From: CAIKHN01 sp964394565 | GTDB lineage: Bacteria; Patescibacteriota; Patescibacteriia; UBA9934 | Direction of reading: 5' to 3' | NCBI GenBank assembly: GCA_964394565.1 | Contig: CAYMYA010000019.1 | Span: forward strand, 1-14,061 | DNA: 14,061 nt | In this document: one piece after another, positions 1-6,089 of the stretch | How the letters are laid out: every line of letters starts with the position of its first letter | Position numbering within the stretch: position 1 is the stretch's first letter | The notes under the pieces: generated by a model | Database searches by the model: none | What the model was told of the DNA's origin: nothing | What the model saw: only the letters and a program-made list of their open reading frames with translations | Position numbers and translations under genes: made by a program

Positions 1-27
1 TGCGCTCCCAACGGTTTCGACCGTTCC

Positions 28-58
28 AAGGAGCGCAGCCCAGCGCGCTCTTTGTTTT
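28..58 (+). terminator. Intrinsic terminator of an upstream unit, with a competing upstream hairpin
   Basis: GAGCGC at 31-36 pairs with GCGCTC at 45-50 around an 8-base loop. The stem can extend by A-T and G-T pairs at 28-30/51-53 and is followed by TTTGTTTT. The same 31-36 arm also pairs with bases 1-8 (TGCGCTCC/GGAGCGCA), in a structure that encloses a perfect 6-bp stem at 10-15/20-25 capped by TTCG. The two folds exclude each other. The element ends whatever is transcribed from the left of the window. Confidence 0.6.
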
Positions 59-84
59 CGGAGGCTGTGCTCGTCGATTTCCGC

Positions 85-90
85 TATACT
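85..90 (+). promoter_or_regulatory. -10 element (TATACT) of rpiB-rpe
   Basis: TATACT ends 6 bases before the rpiB ATG. With a start site about 7 bases past the -10, the mRNA would begin at or next to the initiation codon and be leaderless. No good -35 is seen 17 bases upstream. The call rests on the same sequence recurring before most other transcription units of the window. Confidence 0.6.
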
Positions 91-96
91 TGAAGC

Positions 97-558
97 ATGG
101 CCTCTCCTTCCCTTATTTACCTCGGTGCGGATCATCGGGGGTTTGCGTTGAAAGAAAGCGTGAAGCGCCACTTGGTACGCGCGGGGTTCGAGGTGGAAGA
201 TCTTGGTGCGCATGAGCTTGAGCCACACGACGATTACCCCGTGTATGCTGCGCGGGTGGCAAATGTCGTGCGCAGCAATCCGCGATCGCTCGGCATCCTG
301 TTTTGCGGTAGTGCAGAAGGCATGTGTATTGCGGCAAACAAATTCGACGGCATTCGTGCAGGTATTGGCTTTTCCATTCCTGCAGCAAAAAGTCTCCGCT
401 TCGACGATCACGGTAACGTGCTCTGCCTTCCAAGCACCGTTTCCGTGCAGGATGACATTTTTACTATTGTCGATACCTTCCTCACCACAGCGCCGTCGAC
501 AGAAGCCCGTCATGTCCGACGAAGCGAAGAAATCACTTCTCTTGAAACCATTGAATAG
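97..558 (+). CDS. rpiB: Ribose-5-phosphate isomerase B (RpiB/LacA/LacB family)
   Basis: Interconverts ribose 5-phosphate and ribulose 5-phosphate in the cytoplasmic non-oxidative pentose phosphate pathway. At 153 residues it has the usual RpiB length. The N-terminal GADHRGFALK (10-19), DDYPVYA (45-51) and FCGSAEGMCIAANKFDGIRAG (69-89) are family motifs, with C70 in the place of the catalytic cysteine. The usual LHNDANVL segment reads FDDHGNVL at 102-109, so the histidine normally associated with ring opening is replaced by aspartate. Start chosen because TATACT ends 6 bases upstream and family homology begins at residue 6. It is followed after 5 bases by rpe, which uses its product, so the two are almost certainly co-transcribed. 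No Shine-Dalgarno is present. The family is clear; substrate preference (ribose versus allose phosphate) is inferred from the neighbour. Confidence 0.93.
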   Translation: MASPSLIYLGADHRGFALKESVKRHLVRAGFEVEDLGAHELEPHDDYPVYAARVANVVRSNPRSLGILFCGSAEGMCIAANKFDGIRAGIGFSIPAAKSLRFDDHGNVLCLPSTVSVQDDIFTIVDTFLTTAPSTEARHVRRSEEITSLETIE

Positions 559-563
559 CCCTT

Positions 564-1250
564 ATGATCGAAATTCTTCCCGCGGTGCTTGCCGATGACG
601 CGGAAACATTTCGCGAGCGCCTCACATTCCCCGGTTTTTGGCAGCCCGGCATAACTGCGCATATTGATATCTTAGATGGCTCGATGTTTCATACAACAGG
701 TTTCTGGGATCCGGCAGCAATACGTGCCGCAGCACACGCACCATTACGCCAGGATTTCTCGTTTCCTTCCGCAATCGAACTGCACTGCATGGTCCGCAAC
801 CCCCTGCCAGTGATTGAACACTGGAAGACAATGATTCCGCAAACCACTCGCGCCATTGTGCACGCAGAAATTGATCGGTCACTGGACGAACTCCTCCACC
901 GCATTCGTGGCCTCGATCTCGAGTTCGGCATCGCATGTTGCCCAGCGACGTCAACAGATCTCCTCACCGTACTTCCCGAACTGCCAGATCGCGTGCTACT
1001 CATGGGCGTGGAGCCAGGAGCTTCTGGGCGCACATTTCTTGGTGAACCGATTCTTGCAAAGGTGCAACGTCTCCACGCGCAACACCCCGCTCTCCACATC
1101 TCCGTCGATGGCGGTGTTACAAAAGAAAACGCTGCGGGTATATTTCAACGTGGCGCGACATCACTGGTGACAGCAAGCGCCATTTGGGCAACGTCACATC
1201 CGCAAGAAAGTTACGAACACCTCATCCACCATGCCGTGCTTCACGACTAA
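564..1250 (+). CDS. rpe: Ribulose-phosphate 3-epimerase
   Basis: Epimerises ribulose 5-phosphate to xylulose 5-phosphate, feeding transketolase. It is a 228-residue TIM-barrel protein of normal family length. It shows the N-terminal EILPAVLADD, HIDILDG (33-39, with metal/acid-base residues H33 and D35), ELHCMV (72-77, H74), the phosphate loop VEPGASGRTF (150-159, replacing the usual NPGFGGQ type), and SVDGGV (181-186) with catalytic D183, then GATSLVTASAIW near the C-terminus. Start ATG lies 5 bases after the rpiB stop, with no Shine-Dalgarno and no -10 of its own, so it is the second gene of the rpiB transcript. No terminator hairpin is obvious after it; the next promoter follows within 15 bases. 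Confidence 0.93.
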   Translation: MIEILPAVLADDAETFRERLTFPGFWQPGITAHIDILDGSMFHTTGFWDPAAIRAAAHAPLRQDFSFPSAIELHCMVRNPLPVIEHWKTMIPQTTRAIVHAEIDRSLDELLHRIRGLDLEFGIACCPATSTDLLTVLPELPDRVLLMGVEPGASGRTFLGEPILAKVQRLHAQHPALHISVDGGVTKENAAGIFQRGATSLVTASAIWATSHPQESYEHLIHHAVLHD

Positions 1251-1262
1251 AAAAAGATTTGC

Positions 1263-1268
1263 TATACT
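1263..1268 (+). promoter_or_regulatory. Extended -10 (TGCTATACT) of the cupredoxin-like gene
   Basis: TATACT preceded by TGC gives an extended -10, with TTCACG about 17 bases upstream as a weak -35. The first in-frame ATG (1269) abuts the -10 and would lie upstream of the expected start site near 1275. The second ATG at 1287 would have an untranslated leader of roughly 11 bases. This decides the start chosen for the gene. Confidence 0.6.
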
Positions 1269-1286
1269 ATGACTAGTAATTATCCT

Positions 1287-2087
1287 ATGACCAAACGCGC
1301 AATTTCAGTTTTGGGTTCCTTTGTTGCTGTTATCGCCATTATGGGCGGCGCAACGCTCTGGCACGTCAATCGTGCTGGCGCAGCAACCACGGTAAATTCC
1401 GGCGATTTAATTCGCGGAACATCGTTCTCAGCGGTGTACTACATGGGAGCCGACGGATTCCGTTACGTCTTCCCGAACGACAAAACGTATTTCACGTGGT
1501 ACGAGAATTTTGACGACGTGAAGTTCCTCACGGACGCCGAATTGGCCAAAATTCAAATGGGCGGAAACGTCACATACAAGCCAGGATCGAGAATGATTAA
1601 GATCAACACCGATCCACGAGTGTATTTTGTAACAGATGGCGGCACGCTCCGACCGGTTGCGGACGAAGCGACAGCAACGCTCATGTACGGATCAACCTGG
1701 AACACCATGATTGATGACGTTCCAGATGGATTCTTTTCAAACTACACTGTGAGCGATGACGAAATCGGCACTTCAGACGCCGATATCGTCAACTCGAGCT
1801 TTGCAACTACGATTAATATCGATAAAAGCCTCACCGCACCAGCAGAAATCGAAATCACCAGCAATGGTTACAGCCCAATTGATGTCACGATCGATGTTGG
1901 CGAAACCGTGCGCTTCACGAACACAGACAGTGAAAAGCACACTGCAACAGCCGACGACCTTACCTGGGGTACCGGCACGATGTCCGCAGACGGAACGTTC
2001 GTTCGTCGCTTCGATGAAGCAGGAACATACACCTTCTTTGATAGCTACGACAGCGGCAACACCGGAGCCATTTACGTGCGAGAATAA
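1287..2087 (+). CDS. Exported protein: CPR surface domain plus degenerate cupredoxin domain
   Basis: A 266-residue protein with an N-terminal hydrophobic signal or anchor (about 6-24, followed by AGAA, possibly cleaved near 30-34). Residues 36-165 form a domain with SGDLIRGTSFSAVYYMGADG, RYVFPNDKTYFTWY and a VTYKPGSRMIKI stretch. I recognise it as recurring in CPR surface proteins; its function is unknown. Residues 180-266 look like a plastocyanin-type cupredoxin: Y-P-DVTIDVGETVRFTN, H218 in KHTA, and a final TYTFFDSYDSGNTGAIYV. In copper-binding relatives that last segment carries Cys, His and Met. Here those positions are D252, D255 and N258, so only H218 remains and a type 1 copper site is not expected. 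Start set at the second ATG because the -10 abuts the first (1269). It is monocistronic, with its own terminator. Role inferred to be extracellular or surface-bound. Confidence 0.8.
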   Translation: MTKRAISVLGSFVAVIAIMGGATLWHVNRAGAATTVNSGDLIRGTSFSAVYYMGADGFRYVFPNDKTYFTWYENFDDVKFLTDAELAKIQMGGNVTYKPGSRMIKINTDPRVYFVTDGGTLRPVADEATATLMYGSTWNTMIDDVPDGFFSNYTVSDDEIGTSDADIVNSSFATTINIDKSLTAPAEIEITSNGYSPIDVTIDVGETVRFTNTDSEKHTATADDLTWGTGTMSADGTFVRRFDEAGTYTFFDSYDSGNTGAIYVRE

Positions 2088-2093
2088 TTTCTC

Positions 2094-2130
2094 AAAAAAT
2101 CATCCGCTCAACACGGATGATTTTTTGTTT
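2094..2130 (+). terminator. Rho-independent terminator after the cupredoxin-like gene
   Basis: A perfect 13-bp inverted repeat (2094-2106 and 2114-2126) around a 7-base loop. GC-rich pairs lie at the top, and an A-run/T-run base (T6, then GTTT) gives the U-tract. It begins 6 bases after the stop at 2087. Its A/T symmetry could also allow termination from the other strand. Confidence 0.9.
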
Positions 2131-2135
2131 CTTGC

Positions 2136-2141
2136 TATACT
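2136..2141 (+). promoter_or_regulatory. Extended -10 (TGCTATACT) of the transketolase operon
   Basis: TTGCTATACT lies directly after the preceding terminator and 6 bases before the ATG at 2148. The spacing matches the rpiB promoter and predicts a leaderless mRNA. No convincing -35 is seen; the expected site falls inside the terminator hairpin. Confidence 0.65.
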
Positions 2142-2147
2142 ACACAC

Positions 2148-3032
2148 ATGCCAGCACGTAATCACACAGTCGCCGCAATCACAGACGACGGCGTCCGCAA
2201 ACTTGAGCTTCTCGCGAACACCATTCGCCAGGATATTTTGCGCATGCTTGTTGAGGCAAAGAGTGGGCACAGCGCCGGCCCACTCGGCATGGCGGACATT
2301 TTCACTGCGCTCTATTTCCACATTCTTCGACACAACCCCAAAAAACCATCCTGGCCAGATCGCGACCGCCTTTTTTTGAGTAATGGTCATATTGCTCCTG
2401 TACGATACGCAACCATGGCTCGTGCGGGATATTTCCCCATTGAAGAGCTCGCGACCTTGAGAAAATTTGGGTCACGTCTGCAAGGGCACCCCGAATTTTT
2501 GCACATGAAAGCGCTCGAGAATACTTCCGGGCCGCTTGGCGACGGATCTTCTCAAGCTGCAGGCACCGCATATGCCGCAAAAATGAACGGTGAAACCTGG
2601 CATACGTATTGCGTCATGAGCGACGGCGAACTGGAATGCGGGATTACCTGGGAAGCCGCACTATTCGCTGCAAAATATCGGCTTAATAATCTTACCTGGA
2701 TTATTGATCGCAATAACATTCAAATCGACGGGTACACGGAAGACATTATGCCGGTCGAACCGCTCCACGAAAAATTTGCTGCATTTGGATGGAATGTTCT
2801 GGAAATTGACGGACATAATATCCGCGACATCATCGCCGCATGCGATCGGGGTGAAAGCACGTGGGAAAAACCCACCGTCATCATCGCGCACACCATCCCG
2901 GGTAAGGGTGTTTCGTTCATGGAATGCGAGCCAAGTTGGCACGGCAAACCACCGAAAGATCGCACAGAGCTCACACTCGCGCTCAAGGATCTCCGCACGC
3001 TCAACGGCAAAATAAACAACGAAACCCTATGA
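2148..3032 (+). CDS. Transketolase, N-terminal (thiamine diphosphate binding) subunit
   Basis: First half of a split transketolase, moving two-carbon units between ketose and aldose phosphates. Its 294 residues cover only the pyrophosphate-binding domain. Visible are the SGHSAGPLGMAD loop (39-50, H41), SNGHIAP (78-84, H81), ENTSGPLGDG (124-133), the thiamine diphosphate/metal motif SDGELECGITWEAALFAA (158-175) ending in DRNN (187-190), and WHGKPP (264-269). The canonical GDG of the metal motif reads SDG, a known variant in this family. The start codon lies 6 bases after TATACT. The stop overlaps the start of the DUF4349 gene as ATGA (3029-3032), indicating translational coupling. The matching C-terminal subunit is two genes down at 3973. 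Split transketolases are common in archaea and CPR bacteria, so this is not a broken gene. Confidence 0.93.
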   Translation: MPARNHTVAAITDDGVRKLELLANTIRQDILRMLVEAKSGHSAGPLGMADIFTALYFHILRHNPKKPSWPDRDRLFLSNGHIAPVRYATMARAGYFPIEELATLRKFGSRLQGHPEFLHMKALENTSGPLGDGSSQAAGTAYAAKMNGETWHTYCVMSDGELECGITWEAALFAAKYRLNNLTWIIDRNNIQIDGYTEDIMPVEPLHEKFAAFGWNVLEIDGHNIRDIIAACDRGESTWEKPTVIIAHTIPGKGVSFMECEPSWHGKPPKDRTELTLALKDLRTLNGKINNETL

Positions 3033-3970
3033 ATACCGAATCGTTCGTGAAAAACCTTGTCAAAGTCACTTTTGTGACGTGCGGTGCCCTCATCGTTCTT
3101 GCGCTCATTATCGCCTCCGGAACACCGCGCACCGTCCAGGCGCCAATGATGGCAGAGTGGTTCGACGCCGATGAAGCCCCAATTGTTACCGGCCGTACTA
3201 TTCCTGTCGCCAGCGACGGCACCCCAATCCCAAGCGCCGCCATGGATATCGCGATGTCACCCGCCGCTACCCCGAATACTGAACCACGTGTCATCAAAAC
3301 CGGCGCGATAGACATGACAACCGAAGACGTTGCGGCGACCGTCACCGATATTGAAGCTCTTGCAATGAGCTTCCAGGGATTTGTACAAACCTCAACGCTG
3401 TCCGACAATGAAATTGGCGAGGCGTCTGCATTCATTATTATCCGTGTTCCTACAGAAGTGTTCGAAACAGCGATGGCTGACATTCAGCTGCTCGGCGCAC
3501 ATGTCAATACAGAATCCGTGTCCGGCGAAGACGTCACCGCGCAATACATCGATCTCGCAGCTCGACTCTCGGCAGCCCAGGCGCAGGAAGCGCAATACCT
3601 CAACATTCTGGAGAGCGCCACAACCGTTGGCGAAGTACTCGCCGTCCAAGAACATCTTGCCGATGTGCGAGCGGATATCGAGTCGCTCCAAGGACAGATC
3701 ACCTATCTCGCGGATCGCACAGACCTCGCAACCATCTCCGTGTCACTCAGCGAAGAAACGTCTGTCTCTACCGCTGGGGACACGAAGTTCGATCCCATGC
3801 GTGACGCAAAACGTGCAATTGACTTCGTCATTACACTCGGGCAGCAACTTGTGAGTGTGCTGATCTGGGCGTTGATTCTCGGCATCGCGATCGGCATTCC
3901 GGTCGCGATCGTGTGGCTCATGACGCGCCTCTTCATGCGTCGCCAATCTGGTCAGAAACGTCGGAAATAA
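3029..3970 (+). CDS. DUF4349 membrane protein lying between the transketolase halves
   Basis: A 313-residue DUF4349-family protein. Hydrophobic segment at about 12-30 (signal anchor), then a low-complexity Pro/Ala linker (40-85). The DUF4349 core runs from RVIKTGAIDMTTEDV to IIIRVPTEVF, EDVTAQYIDLAARL (167-180), a predicted coiled coil (about 180-228) and ATISVSLSEE. A second membrane segment (about 274-300) is followed by a basic tail, RRQSGQKRRK. By topology most of the protein should be outside the membrane. Family function is unknown. ATG chosen at the 4-base overlap with the upstream stop, since the frame upstream of it is shadow of that gene and lacks homology. It ends 2 bases before the transketolase C-half, so all three must share one mRNA. 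Why a membrane protein sits inside a metabolic enzyme's operon is unclear. Confidence 0.88.
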   Translation: MNTESFVKNLVKVTFVTCGALIVLALIIASGTPRTVQAPMMAEWFDADEAPIVTGRTIPVASDGTPIPSAAMDIAMSPAATPNTEPRVIKTGAIDMTTEDVAATVTDIEALAMSFQGFVQTSTLSDNEIGEASAFIIIRVPTEVFETAMADIQLLGAHVNTESVSGEDVTAQYIDLAARLSAAQAQEAQYLNILESATTVGEVLAVQEHLADVRADIESLQGQITYLADRTDLATISVSLSEETSVSTAGDTKFDPMRDAKRAIDFVITLGQQLVSVLIWALILGIAIGIPVAIVWLMTRLFMRRQSGQKRRK

Positions 3971-3972
3971 TT

Positions 3973-4962
3973 ATGTCCGTGCTCGCTACCGCAAAACTTG
4001 TTCGTGACCTTTTTGGCAAAACCCTTGCCTTCGCGCCAACGCGAGATGGGTTTGGCCATGGGCTCAACACTGCCGCGCAACGGAACCAAAACGTCATTGC
4101 GCTCTGCGCAGACTTAAGCGAATCAACACGCGTACTTGAATTCAAAAAGAACTTTCCTGAACGCTTTATTCAAATGGGCGTTTCCGAACAATCACTCGCC
4201 GCGATTGCCTCAGGCATGGCGCTTGCGGGCAAAATCCCCTTCATCGCGAGCTACGCAGCATTCTCCCCCGGCAGAAACTGGGAACAAATCCGCACCACAG
4301 GATGTTTACAAAACGTAAACCTGAAGATTGTAGGCGCGCACGCCGGTGTTTCTGTAGGTCCGGATGGCGGAACGCATCAAATGACGGAGGATATCGCCCT
4401 CATGCGCGTGTTGCCAAATATGACCGTGTTATGCCCGTGTGATGCAATCGAAGCGGAAAAAGCCACTATCGCTGCAGCGGAAATTGACGGACCCGTGTAT
4501 ATCCGCCTCGGCCGCGAAGCGACGCCCGTTTTTACCACAAAAGCTTCCCCATTCATCGTGGGCAAGGCACAAGTTCTTACCAAGGGGAACGATGTCGCGA
4601 TCATCGCCTGTGGTCCACAGGTGTACGAAGCACTCAAAGCAGCGCGCGACCTTGAAAAAATAGGGCTTGCTGCCCGCGTCATTAATGTCGCGTCGATCAA
4701 GCCCTTGGATAACGCAACGATCGTGAAGGCGGCGAAAGATTGCGGATCCATCGTTACCGTTGAAGAAGCGCAAAAAGCTGCTGGTCTGGGCGGCGCGGTG
4801 TGTGAGCTCCTCGCAGAAGAGTTCCCCGTTCCGGTGATCCGCGTCGGGCTCGAGGATGTTTTTGGACAATCCGGAACGCCAGAAGAACTCCTAGAACACT
4901 ACCACCTCACCGCACCGTGGATTATCAAAGCGGTGAAAAGAGCGTTGAAAAAGAAGTCATAA
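3973..4962 (+). CDS. Transketolase, C-terminal (pyrimidine-binding) subunit
   Basis: Second half of the split transketolase, 329 residues. It has the pyrimidine-binding domain with ADLSESTR (46-53), FIQMGVSEQSLAAIASGMALAG (65-86) carrying the invariant cofactor-activating glutamate E72, FIASYAAFSPGRNWEQIR (90-107), and GPDGGTHQMTEDIA (129-142). The transketolase C-terminal domain follows from about residue 195 (GNDVAIIACGPQVYEAL) through EEAQKAAGLGGAV and DVFGQSGTPEELLEHY. It should pair with the N-half at 2148 to form the active sites at the subunit interface. ATG chosen 2 bases after the DUF4349 stop; an in-frame ATG at 3913 lies inside that gene and adds no family sequence. No Shine-Dalgarno. 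A terminator follows immediately. Confidence 0.93.
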   Translation: MSVLATAKLVRDLFGKTLAFAPTRDGFGHGLNTAAQRNQNVIALCADLSESTRVLEFKKNFPERFIQMGVSEQSLAAIASGMALAGKIPFIASYAAFSPGRNWEQIRTTGCLQNVNLKIVGAHAGVSVGPDGGTHQMTEDIALMRVLPNMTVLCPCDAIEAEKATIAAAEIDGPVYIRLGREATPVFTTKASPFIVGKAQVLTKGNDVAIIACGPQVYEALKAARDLEKIGLAARVINVASIKPLDNATIVKAAKDCGSIVTVEEAQKAAGLGGAVCELLAEEFPVPVIRVGLEDVFGQSGTPEELLEHYHLTAPWIIKAVKRALKKKS

Positions 4963-4967
4963 TTGCG

Positions 4968-4994
4968 AAGACGGCCCCTGGGAGGCCGTCTTTC
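4968..4994 (+). terminator. Terminator of the transketolase operon
   Basis: AGACGGCC (4969-4976) pairs perfectly with GGCCGTCT (4984-4991) around a 7-base loop, extended by A4968-T4992 and followed by TTC. The stem begins 6 bases past the stop. The U-tract is short, so it is a moderate terminator for the plus strand. It also lies just beyond the stop of the minus-strand gene at 5013 and may serve both. Confidence 0.75.
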
Positions 4995-5012
4995 GTCGTG
5001 CAGAGGCTGGCG

Positions 5013-5237
5013 TTACGCCGCCTCTTTGAGGAGACGCTCCTCCAGGACTCGAGCCATGAGAGGGTTTCGGCTGAGAAGGCGGAGGATCTCGTTCCTCTGC
5101 GGGTGCGGCGCGCCGATCGCCTCTTCGAACAACACCCGTAAGCGACCAGCCTCACTGTTCTGCTGATGACCATCGTAGTTCGCGATCACCTCTCCGAGCA
5201 TTGTAAGAGCATTCTGGAGCAGAGAAATGTTGATCAT
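5013..5237 (-). CDS. Small hypothetical protein with its own Shine-Dalgarno
   Basis: A 74-residue soluble protein of unknown function, MINISLLQNALTMLGEVIAN at the start. It is predicted largely helical, with a basic/acidic C-terminal half (NEILRLLSRNPLMARVLEER). It fills the otherwise empty gap between the transketolase operon and rluF, on the opposite strand to both. It is supported as real by GGAGA at 5243-5247, 5 bases before the ATG, the only clear Shine-Dalgarno in the window. Codon choice also differs from neighbours: I count 7 GAG to 1 GAA and 4 CAG to 0 CAA, whereas nearby genes favour GAA. This may mean it is a recent arrival or belongs to a differently expressed class. A very weak -10-like TAGTGT lies at 5304-5309 on the minus strand. 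I recognise no family. Confidence 0.65.
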   Translation of the reverse strand: MINISLLQNALTMLGEVIANYDGHQQNSEAGRLRVLFEEAIGAPHPQRNEILRLLSRNPLMARVLEERLLKEAA

Positions 5238-5330
5238 GAGTGTCTCCGAAGATGGGGGGGCGGGATGCGCAGCGGGGATGGCCTTCTGGTGAAAACCGCA
5301 CTAACACTAGCAAAAAAAAGCGTTTTCGTC

Positions 5331-5336
5331 TATACT
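5331..5336 (+). promoter_or_regulatory. -10 element (TATACT) of rluF and the methyltransferase
   Basis: TATACT ends 8 bases before the ATG at 5345, predicting a 5' leader of 0-2 bases. It lacks the TGN extension and a recognisable -35; an A8 tract sits at 5312-5319. It fixes the rluF start, because the longer open frame upstream would begin before the promoter. Confidence 0.6.
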
Positions 5337-5344
5337 CCTCCAAT

Positions 5345-6079
5345 ATGGAACCGATGCGACTTAATAAATATCTCGTCGATGCTGGCGTCTGTTCGCGCCG
5401 CGAAGCAGATCGCCTCATCACGCTCGGGAAAATCATCGTGAACGGCGCACGCGCAGAACTCGGCCAGAAGGTCGATGGAACTGAGAAAATTGTCGTCCAG
5501 GGCAAGGTGGTTGGGAAACCTTCCATGAAACGCGTGTACCTCGCCTACCACAAACCCGTCGGCATTATTTGTACGTCGGACCCAAAGGCAAAAGACAACA
5601 TTATCGACGCCGTAAAGTTTCCAGAACGCGTGTTTCATGTTGGCCGCCTGGACGTCGCTTCCTCTGGGCTCATTTTGCTCACCAATGACGGTGACGTCGT
5701 GAACAAAATTTTGCGTGCCGAAGGAAAGCACGAAAAAGAATACGTCGTCACCATTGATCGTACTGTTTCGGACGACTTTGTGAACAGGATGCGTTCTGGT
5801 GTGGAGATTATGGGACGCAAAACGTTGCCCGCAAAAGTCACCAAACTGGGCGATACATCGTTTGCCATCACCCTCGTGGAGGGTCGCAATCGTCAAATCC
5901 GCAGAATGTGCGAAGAAATGCACGTCAATGTGAAACGTCTTGAGCGCATTCGAGTCATGAACATCCATCTTGGTGATTTACCCGTTGGCACATGGCGACA
6001 CCTGTCCCCCACGGAAGAATCACAACTCATGTGCATGCTCGGCGCGCAGTCCCACCGCAAAGCTGCGAGCGGAACGTAG
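5345..6079 (+). CDS. rluF: 23S rRNA pseudouridine synthase, RluF-like
   Basis: Isomerises a specific uridine of 23S rRNA to pseudouridine. It has 244 residues: an N-terminal S4 RNA-binding domain (RLNKYLVDAGVCSRREADRLI, 5-25, to about 58) and a catalytic RluB/E/F-type domain with HKPVGIICT, FHVGRLDVASSGLILLTNDGD (97-117, catalytic D103), EKEYVV and EGRNRQIRRMCE. From memory the closest E. coli paralogue is RluF, which shares NKILRA-x-HEKEY, RQIRRMCE and KRLER-R-MNI--GDLP-G-WR, pointing to a U2604-type site. It lacks the long basic tail of E. coli RluF. The start follows the -10 and removes 35 residues of an upstream extension without homology. The methyltransferase gene begins 10 bases after its stop and is probably co-transcribed. 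Confidence 0.9.
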   Translation: MEPMRLNKYLVDAGVCSRREADRLITLGKIIVNGARAELGQKVDGTEKIVVQGKVVGKPSMKRVYLAYHKPVGIICTSDPKAKDNIIDAVKFPERVFHVGRLDVASSGLILLTNDGDVVNKILRAEGKHEKEYVVTIDRTVSDDFVNRMRSGVEIMGRKTLPAKVTKLGDTSFAITLVEGRNRQIRRMCEEMHVNVKRLERIRVMNIHLGDLPVGTWRHLSPTEESQLMCMLGAQSHRKAASGT

Positions 6080-6089
6080 ACAAATCATC

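Noticed and set aside
2148..4962. Transketolase broken by insertion or frameshift
   Set aside because: Each half starts and ends at a natural domain boundary with its own start and stop and all key motifs; split transketolases are an established form.
5240..5344. Longer start of rluF at 5240
   Set aside because: The extra 35 residues precede the TATACT promoter and have no similarity to the S4 domain, which begins just after the 5345 ATG.
5330..5968. A 212-codon open frame antisense to rluF
   Set aside because: It is the complement of a clearly conserved gene, its protein resembles nothing, and it has no promoter or ribosome site at its start.
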